Assembly (NCBI GenBank): GCA_016703125.1
Contig: JADJCR010000004.1
Location: forward strand, 372,001-436,000
Reading direction: 5' to 3'
Length of the DNA stretch: 64,000 nt
Origin: Micrococcales bacterium
GTDB lineage: Bacteria > Actinomycetota > Actinomycetes > S36-B12 > UBA10799
Below, in pieces: positions 42,818 to 54,987 of this stretch. The notes under the pieces were generated by a model. That model saw nothing but the letters and a program-made list of their open reading frames with translations, did not search any database and was not told the origin of the DNA. The number at the start of each line of letters is the position of its first letter. The first letter of the stretch is position 1. The position numbers and the translations under genes are program-made.

Positions 42818-43686
42818 TCACTCCTGGACGGCCGTCCAGGGGAATGGACCCAGTGAACCTGTCGTGCGCATGCATCCCATACCGATGAATCCCCACGAGA
42901 ACGTGGCGGTTCCGTGTGCGCTGGTCGGGCTGTCGAACGCGCCCGTCCACGAACCGGACCCCCCGATCACCTGGTTCGGCTGGTACCAGGCGCCGGTACT
43001 GCCCGACGGACCGGCGAACTGGCCGTCGGAGATCGGCGTCTCAGCTCCCCGAGCGCGTACGTGCGGGAAGAACCCGAGCATTGCTGGGTGAACGGCGGCA
43101 GCATCACACCTGAGTAGGTGTAGTCGAAAGTGAAGTTGGTCAACGACTTGCCGTCCGGTGCGACGACGAACGAGATGCCGGTCACCGACACCTGGCCACC
43201 GCCTCCACTCACGCTGACGGACTTCCACGTGCCGGTCTTCGGCACGACAGCCGCGGCGGACGCGGCCGTGACCGCGAACTTGAGCGTCACCGCGTTGGCG
43301 TCGGCGGTCACCCGCACCCGATACCGGCCGGCCGAGATCGGCTTGGAGCCGAACAGACGCTTGACGGTCCTGGTGTGAGCCCCCTTGAACTTCCCCTTCT
43401 TGCTCACATTGCGCACCGTCACCCACTTCGATGCGCTCTTGCGTGACAGTCGGTACCCGAAGTGACGACTCGTGGCGGAGAACTCGTAGGCGAGCTTGAC
43501 CTGGGACGCCTCGGCCTTCGTGAAACTGGTCTGCGTCAGGTGCGCGGACACCTTCGCGGAGGCCGCCGACGCAGGTGCGGTGGAACCCATCACTGCGCCC
43601 GTCGATGCGACGAGCACCACGATCGCCACCCCTGCCCCGAAACTCGTGCGCCTCGTCCTTATGCCTGCCGTGCGGATCGCGGCCAT
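42818..43686 (-). CDS. exported protein of unknown function, frameshifted
   Basis: From ATG 43686 (GGAGG upstream) it encodes a signal peptide (FGAGVAIVVLVASTGAVMGS, then APASAASA), a beta-rich domain with HFGYRLSRKSASKWVTV and GRYRVRVTADANAVTLKF (fibronectin/Ig-like repeats of cell-surface proteins), and then a domain starting PKTGTWKSVSVSGGGGQVSV. The frame changes near 43073 in a CCC run; the other frame supplies FFPHVRARGAETPIS through the C-terminus with SGSWTGAFDS. One missing base restores about 289 residues. Confidence 0.6.
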
Positions 43687-43843
43687 GGCGATCATCCCCT
43701 CCCGGGAGGAGCCAACTGGGCTCGATTCCACGGTACCTCCGAAGGTGCGGGCGATCACCGACTTCCCTGTCCACGGGTGTGGTTGCGGCCTCCTGCTTGT
43801 CGTACCTCTGGCGTAGATTCGTACTGTTCGAAAGGAGCGGCGG

Positions 43844-45052
43844 ATGGCGGTGCTGGAAGTGTCCCGACCGGCGATGCGCCGCACCCGTATCCGGCAATCC
43901 CTGCCCACCGACCACCCGCCGATCCTCGACCAGATCACCGACCTGCTCAACCAACTGCCCGACCCCCTGGACCTCAGCAGCGACCAGGTCGTGGGCGCCA
44001 TTACCACCACCGCCGAACTACGCAACCGCTTCGACGCCTACCTCACCGACCTGGCCGGCACCGCCGACGCCACCCACCTCTCCAAGAGCCTGCGCGCCGG
44101 CACCACCGGCATGCTCGTCGCCACCGCCACCGGCACCAACCCCGCCACCGGGTCCGCGATCGTGGGCACCGCCCGGGCGTTGCGCACCCTGCCGCACGTG
44201 GCCCAGGCCTACCGCGACGGGCAGATCAGCACCCCCCACGTCCACGCCCTGCGCGAAGCCGCCACCCGCATCACCGACTTCACCGACCTCGAACCCGCGT
44301 TGGTCGAGATGGCCACCACCATCGAACCCATCGAGTTGCGCCGCATCCTCACCCTGCTCATCGGCCAGTGCCAACCCGACCACGACCACACCACACAACG
44401 CGACAAACGCGGCCTGTCGCTCAGCGAAACCCCCAACGGCATGTACCGCCTCGACGGCTGGCTCGACGCCATCGAAGGCCGCCGGCTACGCGACACCCTC
44501 ACCGCGTTCACCGACCCCGGACTCCCCGGCGACACCCGCACCCCGACCCAGGCCCGCGCCGACGCCCTCGCCGACATCCTCGCCGCCGCCAACGCCAACA
44601 CCCGCCCGTTGGGCGTGTCCGGGCTGTCCGTCCTCGTCGACCTCGACACCCTGCCCGACGGCCTCGGCGCCACCCTCGACGACGGCCACCCCATCGGCCC
44701 CGACACCTTCGACCTGCTGTCCTGCGCCACCGCCTGCGCAGTCATCTTCGGGGCGAAACGCAAGGACGCTTTCGTGCCGATGGCCCTCGGCCGCGCCCAC
44801 CGCCGCGCCACCCGCTGGCAATGGGCCGCCCTCATCGCCCGCGACCGCGGCTGCATCCGCTGCGGACGCGCCCCCCGCTTCTGCCAAGCCCACCACATCC
44901 TGCACTGGCGCCACGGCGGCTTAACGGACCTGTCAAATTTGTGCCTGCTCTGCACCAGATGTCACGCCGACCTCCACCACGGCCACTACACCATCACCAC
45001 CACCACCCACGGCACACCCACCATCACCAGCACCCGCGCACCACCGGCATGA
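43844..45052 (+). CDS. 13E12-type DUF222/HNH endonuclease-domain protein
   Basis: A 402-residue protein with a helical DUF222-like N-terminal region (about 30-320) and a C-terminal HNH motif: CIRCGRAPRFCQAHHILHWR, then LCLLCTRCHADLHH. Such 13E12-repeat proteins occur in many copies in actinobacteria, and their role is unclear. It has a GAAAGGAG ribosome site. The base composition is very Cys/Pro-codon rich, like other members. Confidence 0.9.
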   Translation: MAVLEVSRPAMRRTRIRQSLPTDHPPILDQITDLLNQLPDPLDLSSDQVVGAITTTAELRNRFDAYLTDLAGTADATHLSKSLRAGTTGMLVATATGTNPATGSAIVGTARALRTLPHVAQAYRDGQISTPHVHALREAATRITDFTDLEPALVEMATTIEPIELRRILTLLIGQCQPDHDHTTQRDKRGLSLSETPNGMYRLDGWLDAIEGRRLRDTLTAFTDPGLPGDTRTPTQARADALADILAAANANTRPLGVSGLSVLVDLDTLPDGLGATLDDGHPIGPDTFDLLSCATACAVIFGAKRKDAFVPMALGRAHRRATRWQWAALIARDRGCIRCGRAPRFCQAHHILHWRHGGLTDLSNLCLLCTRCHADLHHGHYTITTTTHGTPTITSTRAPPA

Positions 45053-45146
45053 CGCGGTCGCCGGGTTCGGCGCCGCGAGAACCGCACATGACAGGCTTTT
45101 GCGGCCACCAGGCCAGACGGGTCGCGCCGGTGCGCACCCCTCCGCG

Positions 45147-46037
45147 TCAGGCCGGCGGGAATCCCCCGGCCTTCGCCACCAAGCCCGGTGTCGGCCTGCC
45201 CAGGCGCTCGCCGAGCCACTCGCTGGCACGGCACAAGGCGTCGAGATCCAACCCCGTTGAGTACCCAGAACGCTCGAGGGCGTAGACGAGATCCTCGGTG
45301 GCGATGTTCCCGGTGGCCCGGGGGGCGAAGGGGCAGCCGCCGATCCCGCCCAGTGACGCGTCCAGCACCGACACTCCCGCGTCAGCCGCAGCCAGTGCGC
45401 TCGCGTAGCCGGTGTTACGGGTGTTGTGCACATGGACCCGCAGGGGCACGTCAACCGCGTCCCGCACGGCCGACAGCCTGCGGTGCACGTCCCGTGGCAC
45501 GGCGACGCCGATGGTGTCCGCGATGGCCAGTTCGTCGATGCCGGCGGCCGCGACCCGGGAAGCCACGTCGACGAGCCGGGACACCGCCACCTCACCCTCG
45601 TACGGGCAGCCGAAGGACGCCGAGAGCGTGACGCTCACCGGTAGGCCGGCCGCCCTGGCCTGCGGGGCGACCACCGCCACCGCCGCAATCGCCTGCTCGG
45701 TGGTCATGCCCTGGTTCTTCAGCGAGAACGTGTCGGTGACCATGACCACCAGGTTGACCTCGTTGACCTGGGTCGCAGTCGACCGGTGGAAGCCGCGTTC
45801 GTTGAGCACCAGGCCGATGTAGGAGGCAGCACCGGGCGACAGTCGCTCGAGCACAGCCTCGGCGTCGGCCATCTGCGGCACACGCTTCGGATTGACGAAG
45901 CTGGCGACCTCGACCCGGCGGACACCGGCGGCCACGCAGCGCTTGATGAAGTCGACCTTGGTGCCGGTGTCGAACACCACCGCCTCGTTCTGCAACCCGT
46001 CCCGAGGACCGACCTCGACGATCTCGACCGCGCTCAT
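45147..46037 (-). CDS. hydroxymethylglutaryl-CoA lyase
   Basis: A 296-residue DRE-TIM lyase that cleaves HMG-CoA to acetyl-CoA and acetoacetate, the last step of leucine breakdown. It contains VGPRDGLQNE at the N-terminus, VASFVNPKRVPQMADA, and the active-site Cys loop ASLGGIGGCPFAPRATGN near the C-terminus. The divalent-metal ligands HVHNTRNTGY are present. It overlaps the upstream Dabb gene by 4 bp. Confidence 0.92.
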   Translation of the reverse strand: MSAVEIVEVGPRDGLQNEAVVFDTGTKVDFIKRCVAAGVRRVEVASFVNPKRVPQMADAEAVLERLSPGAASYIGLVLNERGFHRSTATQVNEVNLVVMVTDTFSLKNQGMTTEQAIAAVAVVAPQARAAGLPVSVTLSASFGCPYEGEVAVSRLVDVASRVAAAGIDELAIADTIGVAVPRDVHRRLSAVRDAVDVPLRVHVHNTRNTGYASALAAADAGVSVLDASLGGIGGCPFAPRATGNIATEDLVYALERSGYSTGLDLDALCRASEWLGERLGRPTPGLVAKAGGFPPA

Positions 46038-46312
46038 CCGGCATCCACCACTGCCCGCTGGGCGATCCGCGGACTGAGCCAGGTCAGAACGTCCTGGTGC
46101 ACCGGATGCTGCTGGTAGCCGGCCAGCCCCGCCTCATCGGCGTGTGTGGACCGCAGGACCAGGTCGTACGCCCCGGGCCGGTCGAGGGTGTCGACGAGTA
46201 CCTCGATACTGCGCAAGTCCGGGATCCGGCCGGCTATGGCCAGCAATCGCTGCGCAGCATCGTGACTGTCGGCGCGGTCGTGGAGCTTCATCATGACGAC
46301 ATGCGTGATCAC
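46034..46312 (-). CDS. Dabb (stress-responsive alpha/beta-barrel) protein
   Basis: A 92-residue dimeric alpha/beta-barrel-type protein with ITHVVMMKLHDRADSHDAAQ at the N-terminus and YQQHPVHQDVLTWLSPR at the C-terminus, the usual Dabb pattern. The role is unknown; the family includes stress-induced and small-molecule cyclase/decarboxylase members. It is coupled to the HMG-CoA lyase gene. Confidence 0.85.
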   Translation of the reverse strand: MITHVVMMKLHDRADSHDAAQRLLAIAGRIPDLRSIEVLVDTLDRPGAYDLVLRSTHADEAGLAGYQQHPVHQDVLTWLSPRIAQRAVVDAG

Positions 46313-46353
46313 GCCTCGATCGTAGAACGGTCATCACGCAGGCCGACCGCACC

Positions 46354-47190
<837 letters not shown>

Positions 47191-47216
47191 GCTCATTTCT
47201 CCCTCTTCTCGGGCCT

Positions 47217-48116
47217 TCACCAGCGTCGCTGGAATCGGTTGCGCAGGTAGATGGCGAAGGCGTTCATCACCAGCAGGATGGCCAGCAGGACCACGCACAA
47301 CGCCGCGGCCAGGACCTGGAACTCCTCACGGGACTGTGAGATCCAGTTGTAGATCTGGATGGGCATGACTGTGTACGAACTCATCAGCCCATCCGGGTTG
47401 AACGTGATGAAGGTCACCGCTCCTAGCAGGAGCAGTGGGGCCGCCTCACCGATCGCGCGCGAGAGCGCGAGAATCGCGCCGGTGGCGATGCCCGGGATCG
47501 CCGCCGGCAGGACCTGCTTCCAGATGGTCTGCCACTGGGTGGCACCCAGTGCCAGCGACCCCGCCCGGATGGACTGCGGGACCGCCCGGATGGCTTCCCG
47601 GGAGGAGATGATGATCACCGGTAGCACCAGTAGGGACAACGTCAGCGCCGCGGTGATCACGGTCTGGCCGAGGGCCAGCGCCCGGGCGATCACACCCAAG
47701 CCGAGGATGCCGTAGACGATCGACGGCACAGCGGCCAGGTTCTGGATGTTGATCTCGATGAACCGGTAGAACCGGCTCTCCTCGTTGCCGTACTCCTCCA
47801 GGTAGATGGCCGCCATGATGCCCACCGGCAGGCAGATCAGCGCGGTCGTCACGATGACCCAGATCGAGCCCATGATGGCCGACTGCGCGCCCGCTTTCTC
47901 GGGGAAGCGGATGCTGGGCATCTCCTGCCACAAGGTCGGCGTGAGGCGCGGATACCCTTCCCACACGACGAAGACGAGCAATGCCACCAGCGTGATGATG
48001 CCGACGGACAGCGCTGCGAACAACGTCCAGCGGAAGCTCCGGTCCTGCAGGGGCGGGCCGGTGTCCTGCAGGTCCTTCTTGACCTGGTCGCCCAGGGGGG
48101 TCAACAAGGCACTCAT
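47217..48116 (-). CDS. pstA: phosphate ABC transporter permease PstA
   Basis: A 299-residue six-helix permease. Family segments are VGIMAAIYLEEYGNE, AAVPSIVYGILGLGV, and the EAA-type loop AIRAVPQSIRAGSLALGATQ. Start overlaps the pstC stop (ATGA). With PstC it forms the membrane channel of the phosphate importer. Confidence 0.95.
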   Translation of the reverse strand: MSALLTPLGDQVKKDLQDTGPPLQDRSFRWTLFAALSVGIITLVALLVFVVWEGYPRLTPTLWQEMPSIRFPEKAGAQSAIMGSIWVIVTTALICLPVGIMAAIYLEEYGNEESRFYRFIEINIQNLAAVPSIVYGILGLGVIARALALGQTVITAALTLSLLVLPVIIISSREAIRAVPQSIRAGSLALGATQWQTIWKQVLPAAIPGIATGAILALSRAIGEAAPLLLLGAVTFITFNPDGLMSSYTVMPIQIYNWISQSREEFQVLAAALCVVLLAILLVMNAFAIYLRNRFQRRW

Positions 48117-49030
48117 TCGTACACCTCGCGGTATTTGCGCACCATTCGGATGCTGAAGAGGTTCATGACCAGGGTCATGAGGAACAGCAGGGCACCCACG
48201 GCGAAGATCGTCTGATAGCCGATCGACCCGGTGGGCTGGTCGCCGGAACCGGCGGCGGCGATGGACGAGGTCATCGTCTGCATGCCCTCGAAGACGTTGA
48301 GACTGAGGTTCGGCTGCAGGCCGGCGGCGACCGCGACGATCATGGTCTCACCGATTGCACGCGACACCCCCAGCACGAACGCGGCGACGATCCCCGACAG
48401 TGCAGCAGGCACCACGACCCGCAGCGTGACCTGACGCTTGCTGGATCCCAGGGCGTAGGCGCCCTCGCGCAGTGCGCGCGGCACGGCGGACATCGCGTCC
48501 TCGGACAGCGACGCGACCGTGGGGATGATCATCACACCCATGACCAGTCCCGCGGACAGCGCGTTGAAGACCTCGGTCTGCGGCCAGATGCTCTTCAGGA
48601 GGATCCCCGACACGAACTCCAGGGCGAAGAACCCGAAGATCACCGTGGGAATGCCGGCAAGCACTTCCAGGATCGGCTTGAGTGTCCGGCGCGTCCTGTC
48701 GGCCGCGTACTCGGACAGGTACATGGCGGTCAGCAGACCGATGGGTAGGGCCACCAGACAGGCGATCCCGGTGATGACCAGGGTCCCGGACACCAGCGGC
48801 AGGACCCCGAACTCGGGATCCGCGAACAACGGCGACCACTGCGTGCCGAACAGGAAGTCGGTCACCGGCACGGTCTGGAAGAACTGGAACGCCGGGACGA
48901 ACAGCGCCCAGACGATGCCGACGGTCGTGGCGACGGAAACGGCGGCAGAGGCGATCAGGAACGCCTTGATCACCCGCTCGCCGTAGCGCGGACTTGACCG
49001 TTGCAGGGAGAACTTGGGTCCCCCTGGCAC
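48113..49030 (-). CDS. pstC: phosphate ABC transporter permease PstC
   Basis: A 305-residue permease with GIACLVALPIGLLTAMYLSE, LEVLAGIPTVIFGFFAL and the cytoplasmic loop AMSAVPRALREGAYALGSSK. It is 25 bp downstream of pstS and overlaps pstA. Confidence 0.95.
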   Translation of the reverse strand: MPGGPKFSLQRSSPRYGERVIKAFLIASAAVSVATTVGIVWALFVPAFQFFQTVPVTDFLFGTQWSPLFADPEFGVLPLVSGTLVITGIACLVALPIGLLTAMYLSEYAADRTRRTLKPILEVLAGIPTVIFGFFALEFVSGILLKSIWPQTEVFNALSAGLVMGVMIIPTVASLSEDAMSAVPRALREGAYALGSSKRQVTLRVVVPAALSGIVAAFVLGVSRAIGETMIVAVAAGLQPNLSLNVFEGMQTMTSSIAAAGSGDQPTGSIGYQTIFAVGALLFLMTLVMNLFSIRMVRKYREVYE

Positions 49031-49055
49031 GGTCGAGTTGGTGGTGGACAGTGTC

Positions 49056-50036
49056 CTAGGACAGACCCGCAGCCGACTTGGCGTCCGCGTACGCGCTCTG
49101 CAGCTCCGCAGCCTGCTCGTCGTTCAGCGGGATGAACAGCGCCTGCTCCGCGATCTGCGCGTCGTTCTCCACGTAGTACTGAAGGAACGATGCGAACGCG
49201 GGGTTGGAGCCCAGGGCCTGGACCGACGGGTAGATGAACAGCGGCCGGCCCAGCGGGGCGTAGGAACCGTCCTGCACCGTCTCCGGGCTCGGGGTCACGC
49301 AGCCGTCGCCGTTGTCGATCTGCACCGCCTTGACCTTGTCCTGGTTCTCCTCGTAGTAGGTGTACCCGAAGTACCCCATGCCGCCGGTCGAGCCGGAGAC
49401 ACCGGTCACGATGACGTTGTCGTCCTCCGAGGGGGTGTAGTCGGTCCGGCTGGCACCCTCCTCACCGTTAATGGCATCGGTGAAGTAGTCGAACGTGCCG
49501 GAGTCGGTACCCGGACCGAAGAGCTTGATCTCCTCATCGGGGAAGCTCGGGTCGACCTGGTTCCAGTTGTTGACCTCGCTCTTGGGCTCCCAGATCCTAT
49601 TGAGCTGCTCGACGGTCAGGCACTGGACGAAGTCGTTGGCCGGGTTGACCACCACGGTGAGCGCGTCGTTGGCGACCACCATCTCCTGGAAGTCGACGCC
49701 CGCGTCCTTGCAGTTGGCGGCCTCGTCGTCCTCGATCTCACGAGAGGCGTCGTTCATGTCCGTCTCGCCGCGGCAGAACTTCTCGAAGCCACCGCCAGTG
49801 CCCGAGGTGCCCACCGTCACGTTGATGTCGGAGTTCGTCTCCTTGAACAGCTCCGCGGCTGCCGACGTCAGCGGCGCGACCGTTGAGCTCCCGTCGACGC
49901 GCACCGAACCGGAGGTGTTGCCCCCCTCGGCGGGTGTCGACTCCGTCGACGAGTTGTTGCTGCCGCCACATGCGGCGAGCGTGAGGGCGCCAGCGCACAC
50001 CACGCCGGCGACCTTGATAGAACGGGCGATTCGCAC
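49056..50036 (-). CDS. pstS: phosphate-binding lipoprotein PstS
   Basis: A 326-residue substrate-binding lipoprotein. The signal ends with lipobox LAAC (Cys23), followed by a Ser/Thr/Gly linker. The phosphate-binding motifs are VDGSSTVAPLT, VGTSGTGGGFEKFCRGETDM and FGPGTDSGTFDYFTDA. It starts the pstSCAB operon, downstream of a PHO box. Confidence 0.96.
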   Translation of the reverse strand: MRIARSIKVAGVVCAGALTLAACGGSNNSSTESTPAEGGNTSGSVRVDGSSTVAPLTSAAAELFKETNSDINVTVGTSGTGGGFEKFCRGETDMNDASREIEDDEAANCKDAGVDFQEMVVANDALTVVVNPANDFVQCLTVEQLNRIWEPKSEVNNWNQVDPSFPDEEIKLFGPGTDSGTFDYFTDAINGEEGASRTDYTPSEDDNVIVTGVSGSTGGMGYFGYTYYEENQDKVKAVQIDNGDGCVTPSPETVQDGSYAPLGRPLFIYPSVQALGSNPAFASFLQYYVENDAQIAEQALFIPLNDEQAAELQSAYADAKSAAGLS

Positions 50037-50078
50037 CGTTTCCCTCCCAATCTGTGAGTGTCATGTCTGACGTCTGTG

Positions 50079-50084
50079 ACGCTA
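50079..50084 (-). promoter_or_regulatory. -10 box of the pst operon
   Basis: TAGCGT on the minus strand, 43 bp before the pstS GTG, 27 bp from the PHO box. Confidence 0.4.
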
Positions 50085-50111
50085 GGCAGGGCCGGTGACG
50101 TGGGGCTGAGT

Positions 50112-50133
50112 CCGTGGTGACGCGCCGGTGAAC
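50112..50133 (-). promoter_or_regulatory. PHO box (PhoP-type operator) upstream of pstS
   Basis: Two 11-nt direct repeat units, GTTCACCGGCG and CGTCACCACGG, match the GTTCACC-type repeat bound by PhoP in Streptomyces. A further CGTCACCGG lies about 15 bp nearer the gene. This predicts induction under phosphate limitation. Confidence 0.65.
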
Positions 50134-50243
50134 AGCCGACGACGCCACGGCGAAAGATTCCGGTTGTCGCCGCGTGTTCACCAGGATGTTCCGGCAGCGT
50201 GAGCATTCCGTGATGGAACGTGGCAAAATTCGCCGGCACTGCC

Positions 50244-51125
50244 TCAGAAGGCGGCGATGTGCTCCACGACGCCAATGCCGCGATGGAAGACCAGTGCCGC
50301 ACCGGGGGCCAGTGCCCGCGACGGCATCCGGATGCCGAGCCGCTCGGCCACGTGCTTGATGACCGGCGGGAGGACCGGCCGGTGGGTGCACACCACCACG
50401 GGCGCGGCGTCGGCCAGGATCTGGTCGACGCGCATGAATGCGGCGGTCTGGGAGGACGTGAAGCCCTCCTCGCTCAGCAGCGGTTCGTGGGCAACGGTGG
50501 CATGACGGCGGTGCGCGAACGGGCGCACGGTGTCCAGGCAGCGCGCAGAATCCGACGAGTGCACCTTGCGCACGCCGAAGGCCACCAGGACATCTGCGAG
50601 CCGCTCGGCGTGCGCGGCACCCGCGGCGGTCAGCGGGCGCTCGGCATCAACGGGACCGCGGTAGTCGCCGCGCCGCATCGCCTCGGTGTGCCGGAGCAGG
50701 ACGAACGGTGACGTGAGCGGTTGTGCCAGCGCCTCCCGCACCAGATCGCCGTCGCGGGGGTAGCTGAGCATGGCCATCGCCGGCTCCGGCGGCAACCACC
50801 GGATCTCGTCGATCTCCTTGTTGGGCGTGAAACCCGGGCCGCCAGGATGCTCCCGGCCGACCCAGTAGTGCACCGACTTGGGGCGGGCCTCCACGCGGTA
50901 GTGCTGGGTGGCCAGGGGGGCGCCGAGCACCACGTCGCTGCCGGTCTCCTCGATGGTCTCCCGCCGGGCGGCGACCACTTCGTTCTCCCCCGGGTCGAGT
51001 TTGCCCTTCGGCAGCGACCAGTCGTTCTGGCGCGGCCGGTGCAACACGCAGACCAGCGGACCCTCCGCCCCGTCGCGCAGCAGCACGACACCGGCGGCCC
51101 GGATGGGCCCGGTGGACTTGGCCAT
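50244..51125 (-). CDS. mutT1: MutT1-type Nudix hydrolase with C-terminal histidine phosphatase domain
   Basis: A 293-residue two-domain protein. Residues 1-140 are Nudix, with the box GKLDPGENEVVAARRETIEETGS. Residues 140-293 are a phosphoglycerate-mutase-like histidine phosphatase (VLLRHTEAMRR at its start, HSSDSARCLDTV, and VVVCTHRPVLPP with the second His). This is the layout of mycobacterial MutT1, which sanitises 8-oxo-GTP and diadenosine polyphosphates. It follows the CHAD and ppk genes. Confidence 0.93.
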   Translation of the reverse strand: MAKSTGPIRAAGVVLLRDGAEGPLVCVLHRPRQNDWSLPKGKLDPGENEVVAARRETIEETGSDVVLGAPLATQHYRVEARPKSVHYWVGREHPGGPGFTPNKEIDEIRWLPPEPAMAMLSYPRDGDLVREALAQPLTSPFVLLRHTEAMRRGDYRGPVDAERPLTAAGAAHAERLADVLVAFGVRKVHSSDSARCLDTVRPFAHRRHATVAHEPLLSEEGFTSSQTAAFMRVDQILADAAPVVVCTHRPVLPPVIKHVAERLGIRMPSRALAPGAALVFHRGIGVVEHIAAF

Positions 51126-52852
51126 CAGCCGAGCCCGGCCTTCTTGTGCGCCTTGCGCACTCCCGGCCAGATCTCCACGAAGTCGTTGCGGGCGAACAAC
51201 TCCTGCTCGAACTCGAACTCGTGCAGCAGACCCAGGCTGAAACCGGACAGACCGTCGATGCCGGAGCCGGCCGCCAGCGTCTTGAGGGTCTGCTGTGCCA
51301 CCCAGGCGTCCTGGTGCTCCCCCAGCACCTCGGTGACCCCGGACAGCGCCTTCGCGAACCGCTTCACGTGCTCACCCATCACCGGCGCCACCGCCTCCGC
51401 GGCATACCGGGCCTTCTTGGCGCGGATGCGTGCCTCGTGCCAGTCGTCAGAGGGCCCGTCGAGACGCAGGTGCTTGACCTCCTTGGCCAGTTTGTTCCAG
51501 GCCTTGTCGACCAATGGCGGCAGGACCTCCCCGGCAGGTGCCTGCGCGGTGGGATTCAGCCGCGGGGCCCGTGCCGCGTCGACCAGGTCGTCGAGGAACA
51601 GCCGGTAACGTTTCGAGAGCATCGCGTTCAAGGCATGGTCGCGGGCGTCGTGCCACTGACCCGACAGCGCGGGATCGACGACGGCCCGGATCAAGCCGGC
51701 GAAGTCCTCCCCCACCTCGTCGGCGTGCAGGTCGATGCGTGCCTGCAGCACCTCGGTGTCCCGGCTGACGCCGAGTTCCCCGGCGATCCAGCCGAGTTCG
51801 GTGCGTAGCGCCTCGGCCCATTCCACGTCGAGCATGGGCTCGAACACCTTCAGGCCACTGCGCAGGCGGCGTGCAGCCACCCGCATCTGATGCACGCTGT
51901 CGGGAAGATCGCGGCGCACGCGCACGTCCTGCAGCAGGAAGGCCCGGGCGTGCCGGCGGATGTGCGCGGTGACTGCCGCGCCCGCTGGATCCTCGGGGCC
52001 CACGATCTGCGGCTCGGGGACGTCCGGCGGCTCCTGGATCACCGGGCCCAGCACCGCGATGGTGCGCGCCGTGGTGCCAGGCACAGCACCGCCGGCCACC
52101 AGCGCGTCGACGACGGGCGCCAGCGGGGCGCCCTCCACCCGCGGTTCGATCTCGATCTCCCGGAAGCGTGCGGCCACGTGTTCGCCGTCCAGGACAGAGA
52201 CCGTGTCGTCGATGACCTGGCCGAAGACCTTCCCGTCGGCCCCGGTCAGCGAATACGGCGTGCGCTCCAGGCGCAGGGTGGCGACCGCTTTCAGCGGCCC
52301 GCGGCGTGAGAACGCGAGGACCAGGTCGGCGAGCTCACCGGGCACCTCGCCGGCGGCTCCCGCGGACAGCGGCAGGCGCACCTGCTCGGGCTGACCGTCC
52401 ATGCCGTCGACCGGCAGACTGAGGTGCCAACCCGCGTCCGCCCCCCCTTCGCGGCGCAGCAGTGTGGCGCCCCAACGGGCCAGCCGCAGGTCGTCGGTGT
52501 CGTGGTACACGGCGGTGAGGGTGCGCGTGGCCTGCCGCTTGGTCCGCGTGACCACCGTGGTGGCCGCCGTCAGGTCTGGCAGCCGGAACAACCCGTGCAC
52601 CCGCAGGGTCCGCTGATCTGCCGGGAGTGGCTCCGGTGCGTTCTCGGGCTGTCCGCCGTCCTCGTCGTCCACCTGCGGCGGCTCCAGTCCGGCCTCCGCG
52701 TGGTCGATGGTCACCACGTCCACCGGCGGAGAGACCTCGACCTTCTGCTCCGGCGGCGGGAACACCTCGTCCTCGGGATCGTCGGGCAACTGCGCCACGC
52801 GCGTGTCCGGCGGCGTCGGATCCTCCAGCGTCTCGTCGTCCCCCTCGCCCAT
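51125..52852 (-). CDS. CYTH-CHAD domain protein (polyphosphate-associated)
   Basis: A 575-residue protein. The acidic N-terminal 70 residues are low complexity. A CYTH-type triphosphate-tunnel domain follows (about 75-270, e.g. HGLFRLPDLTAATTVVTRTK, TLRLERTPYSL, AARFREIEIEP), and a C-terminal CHAD helical domain (about 290-575, HMRVAARRLRSGLKVF, AKKARYAAEAVAPVMG). CHAD domains bind polyphosphate and it lies between ppk and mutT1. Start ATG 52852 follows GGAGGG. Confidence 0.9.
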   Translation of the reverse strand: MGEGDDETLEDPTPPDTRVAQLPDDPEDEVFPPPEQKVEVSPPVDVVTIDHAEAGLEPPQVDDEDGGQPENAPEPLPADQRTLRVHGLFRLPDLTAATTVVTRTKRQATRTLTAVYHDTDDLRLARWGATLLRREGGADAGWHLSLPVDGMDGQPEQVRLPLSAGAAGEVPGELADLVLAFSRRGPLKAVATLRLERTPYSLTGADGKVFGQVIDDTVSVLDGEHVAARFREIEIEPRVEGAPLAPVVDALVAGGAVPGTTARTIAVLGPVIQEPPDVPEPQIVGPEDPAGAAVTAHIRRHARAFLLQDVRVRRDLPDSVHQMRVAARRLRSGLKVFEPMLDVEWAEALRTELGWIAGELGVSRDTEVLQARIDLHADEVGEDFAGLIRAVVDPALSGQWHDARDHALNAMLSKRYRLFLDDLVDAARAPRLNPTAQAPAGEVLPPLVDKAWNKLAKEVKHLRLDGPSDDWHEARIRAKKARYAAEAVAPVMGEHVKRFAKALSGVTEVLGEHQDAWVAQQTLKTLAAGSGIDGLSGFSLGLLHEFEFEQELFARNDFVEIWPGVRKAHKKAGLG

Positions 52853-52857
52853 ATGCG

Positions 52858-54954
<2,097 letters not shown>

Positions 54955-54987
54955 GCCCCAAGGTTGCCAGAAGAAGGCCCGTTCGCG

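Noticed and set aside
43844..45052. HNH gene as a transposon or intron homing element
   Set aside because: No terminal inverted repeats, target duplication or split host gene were seen; 13E12-type proteins are common chromosomal families.
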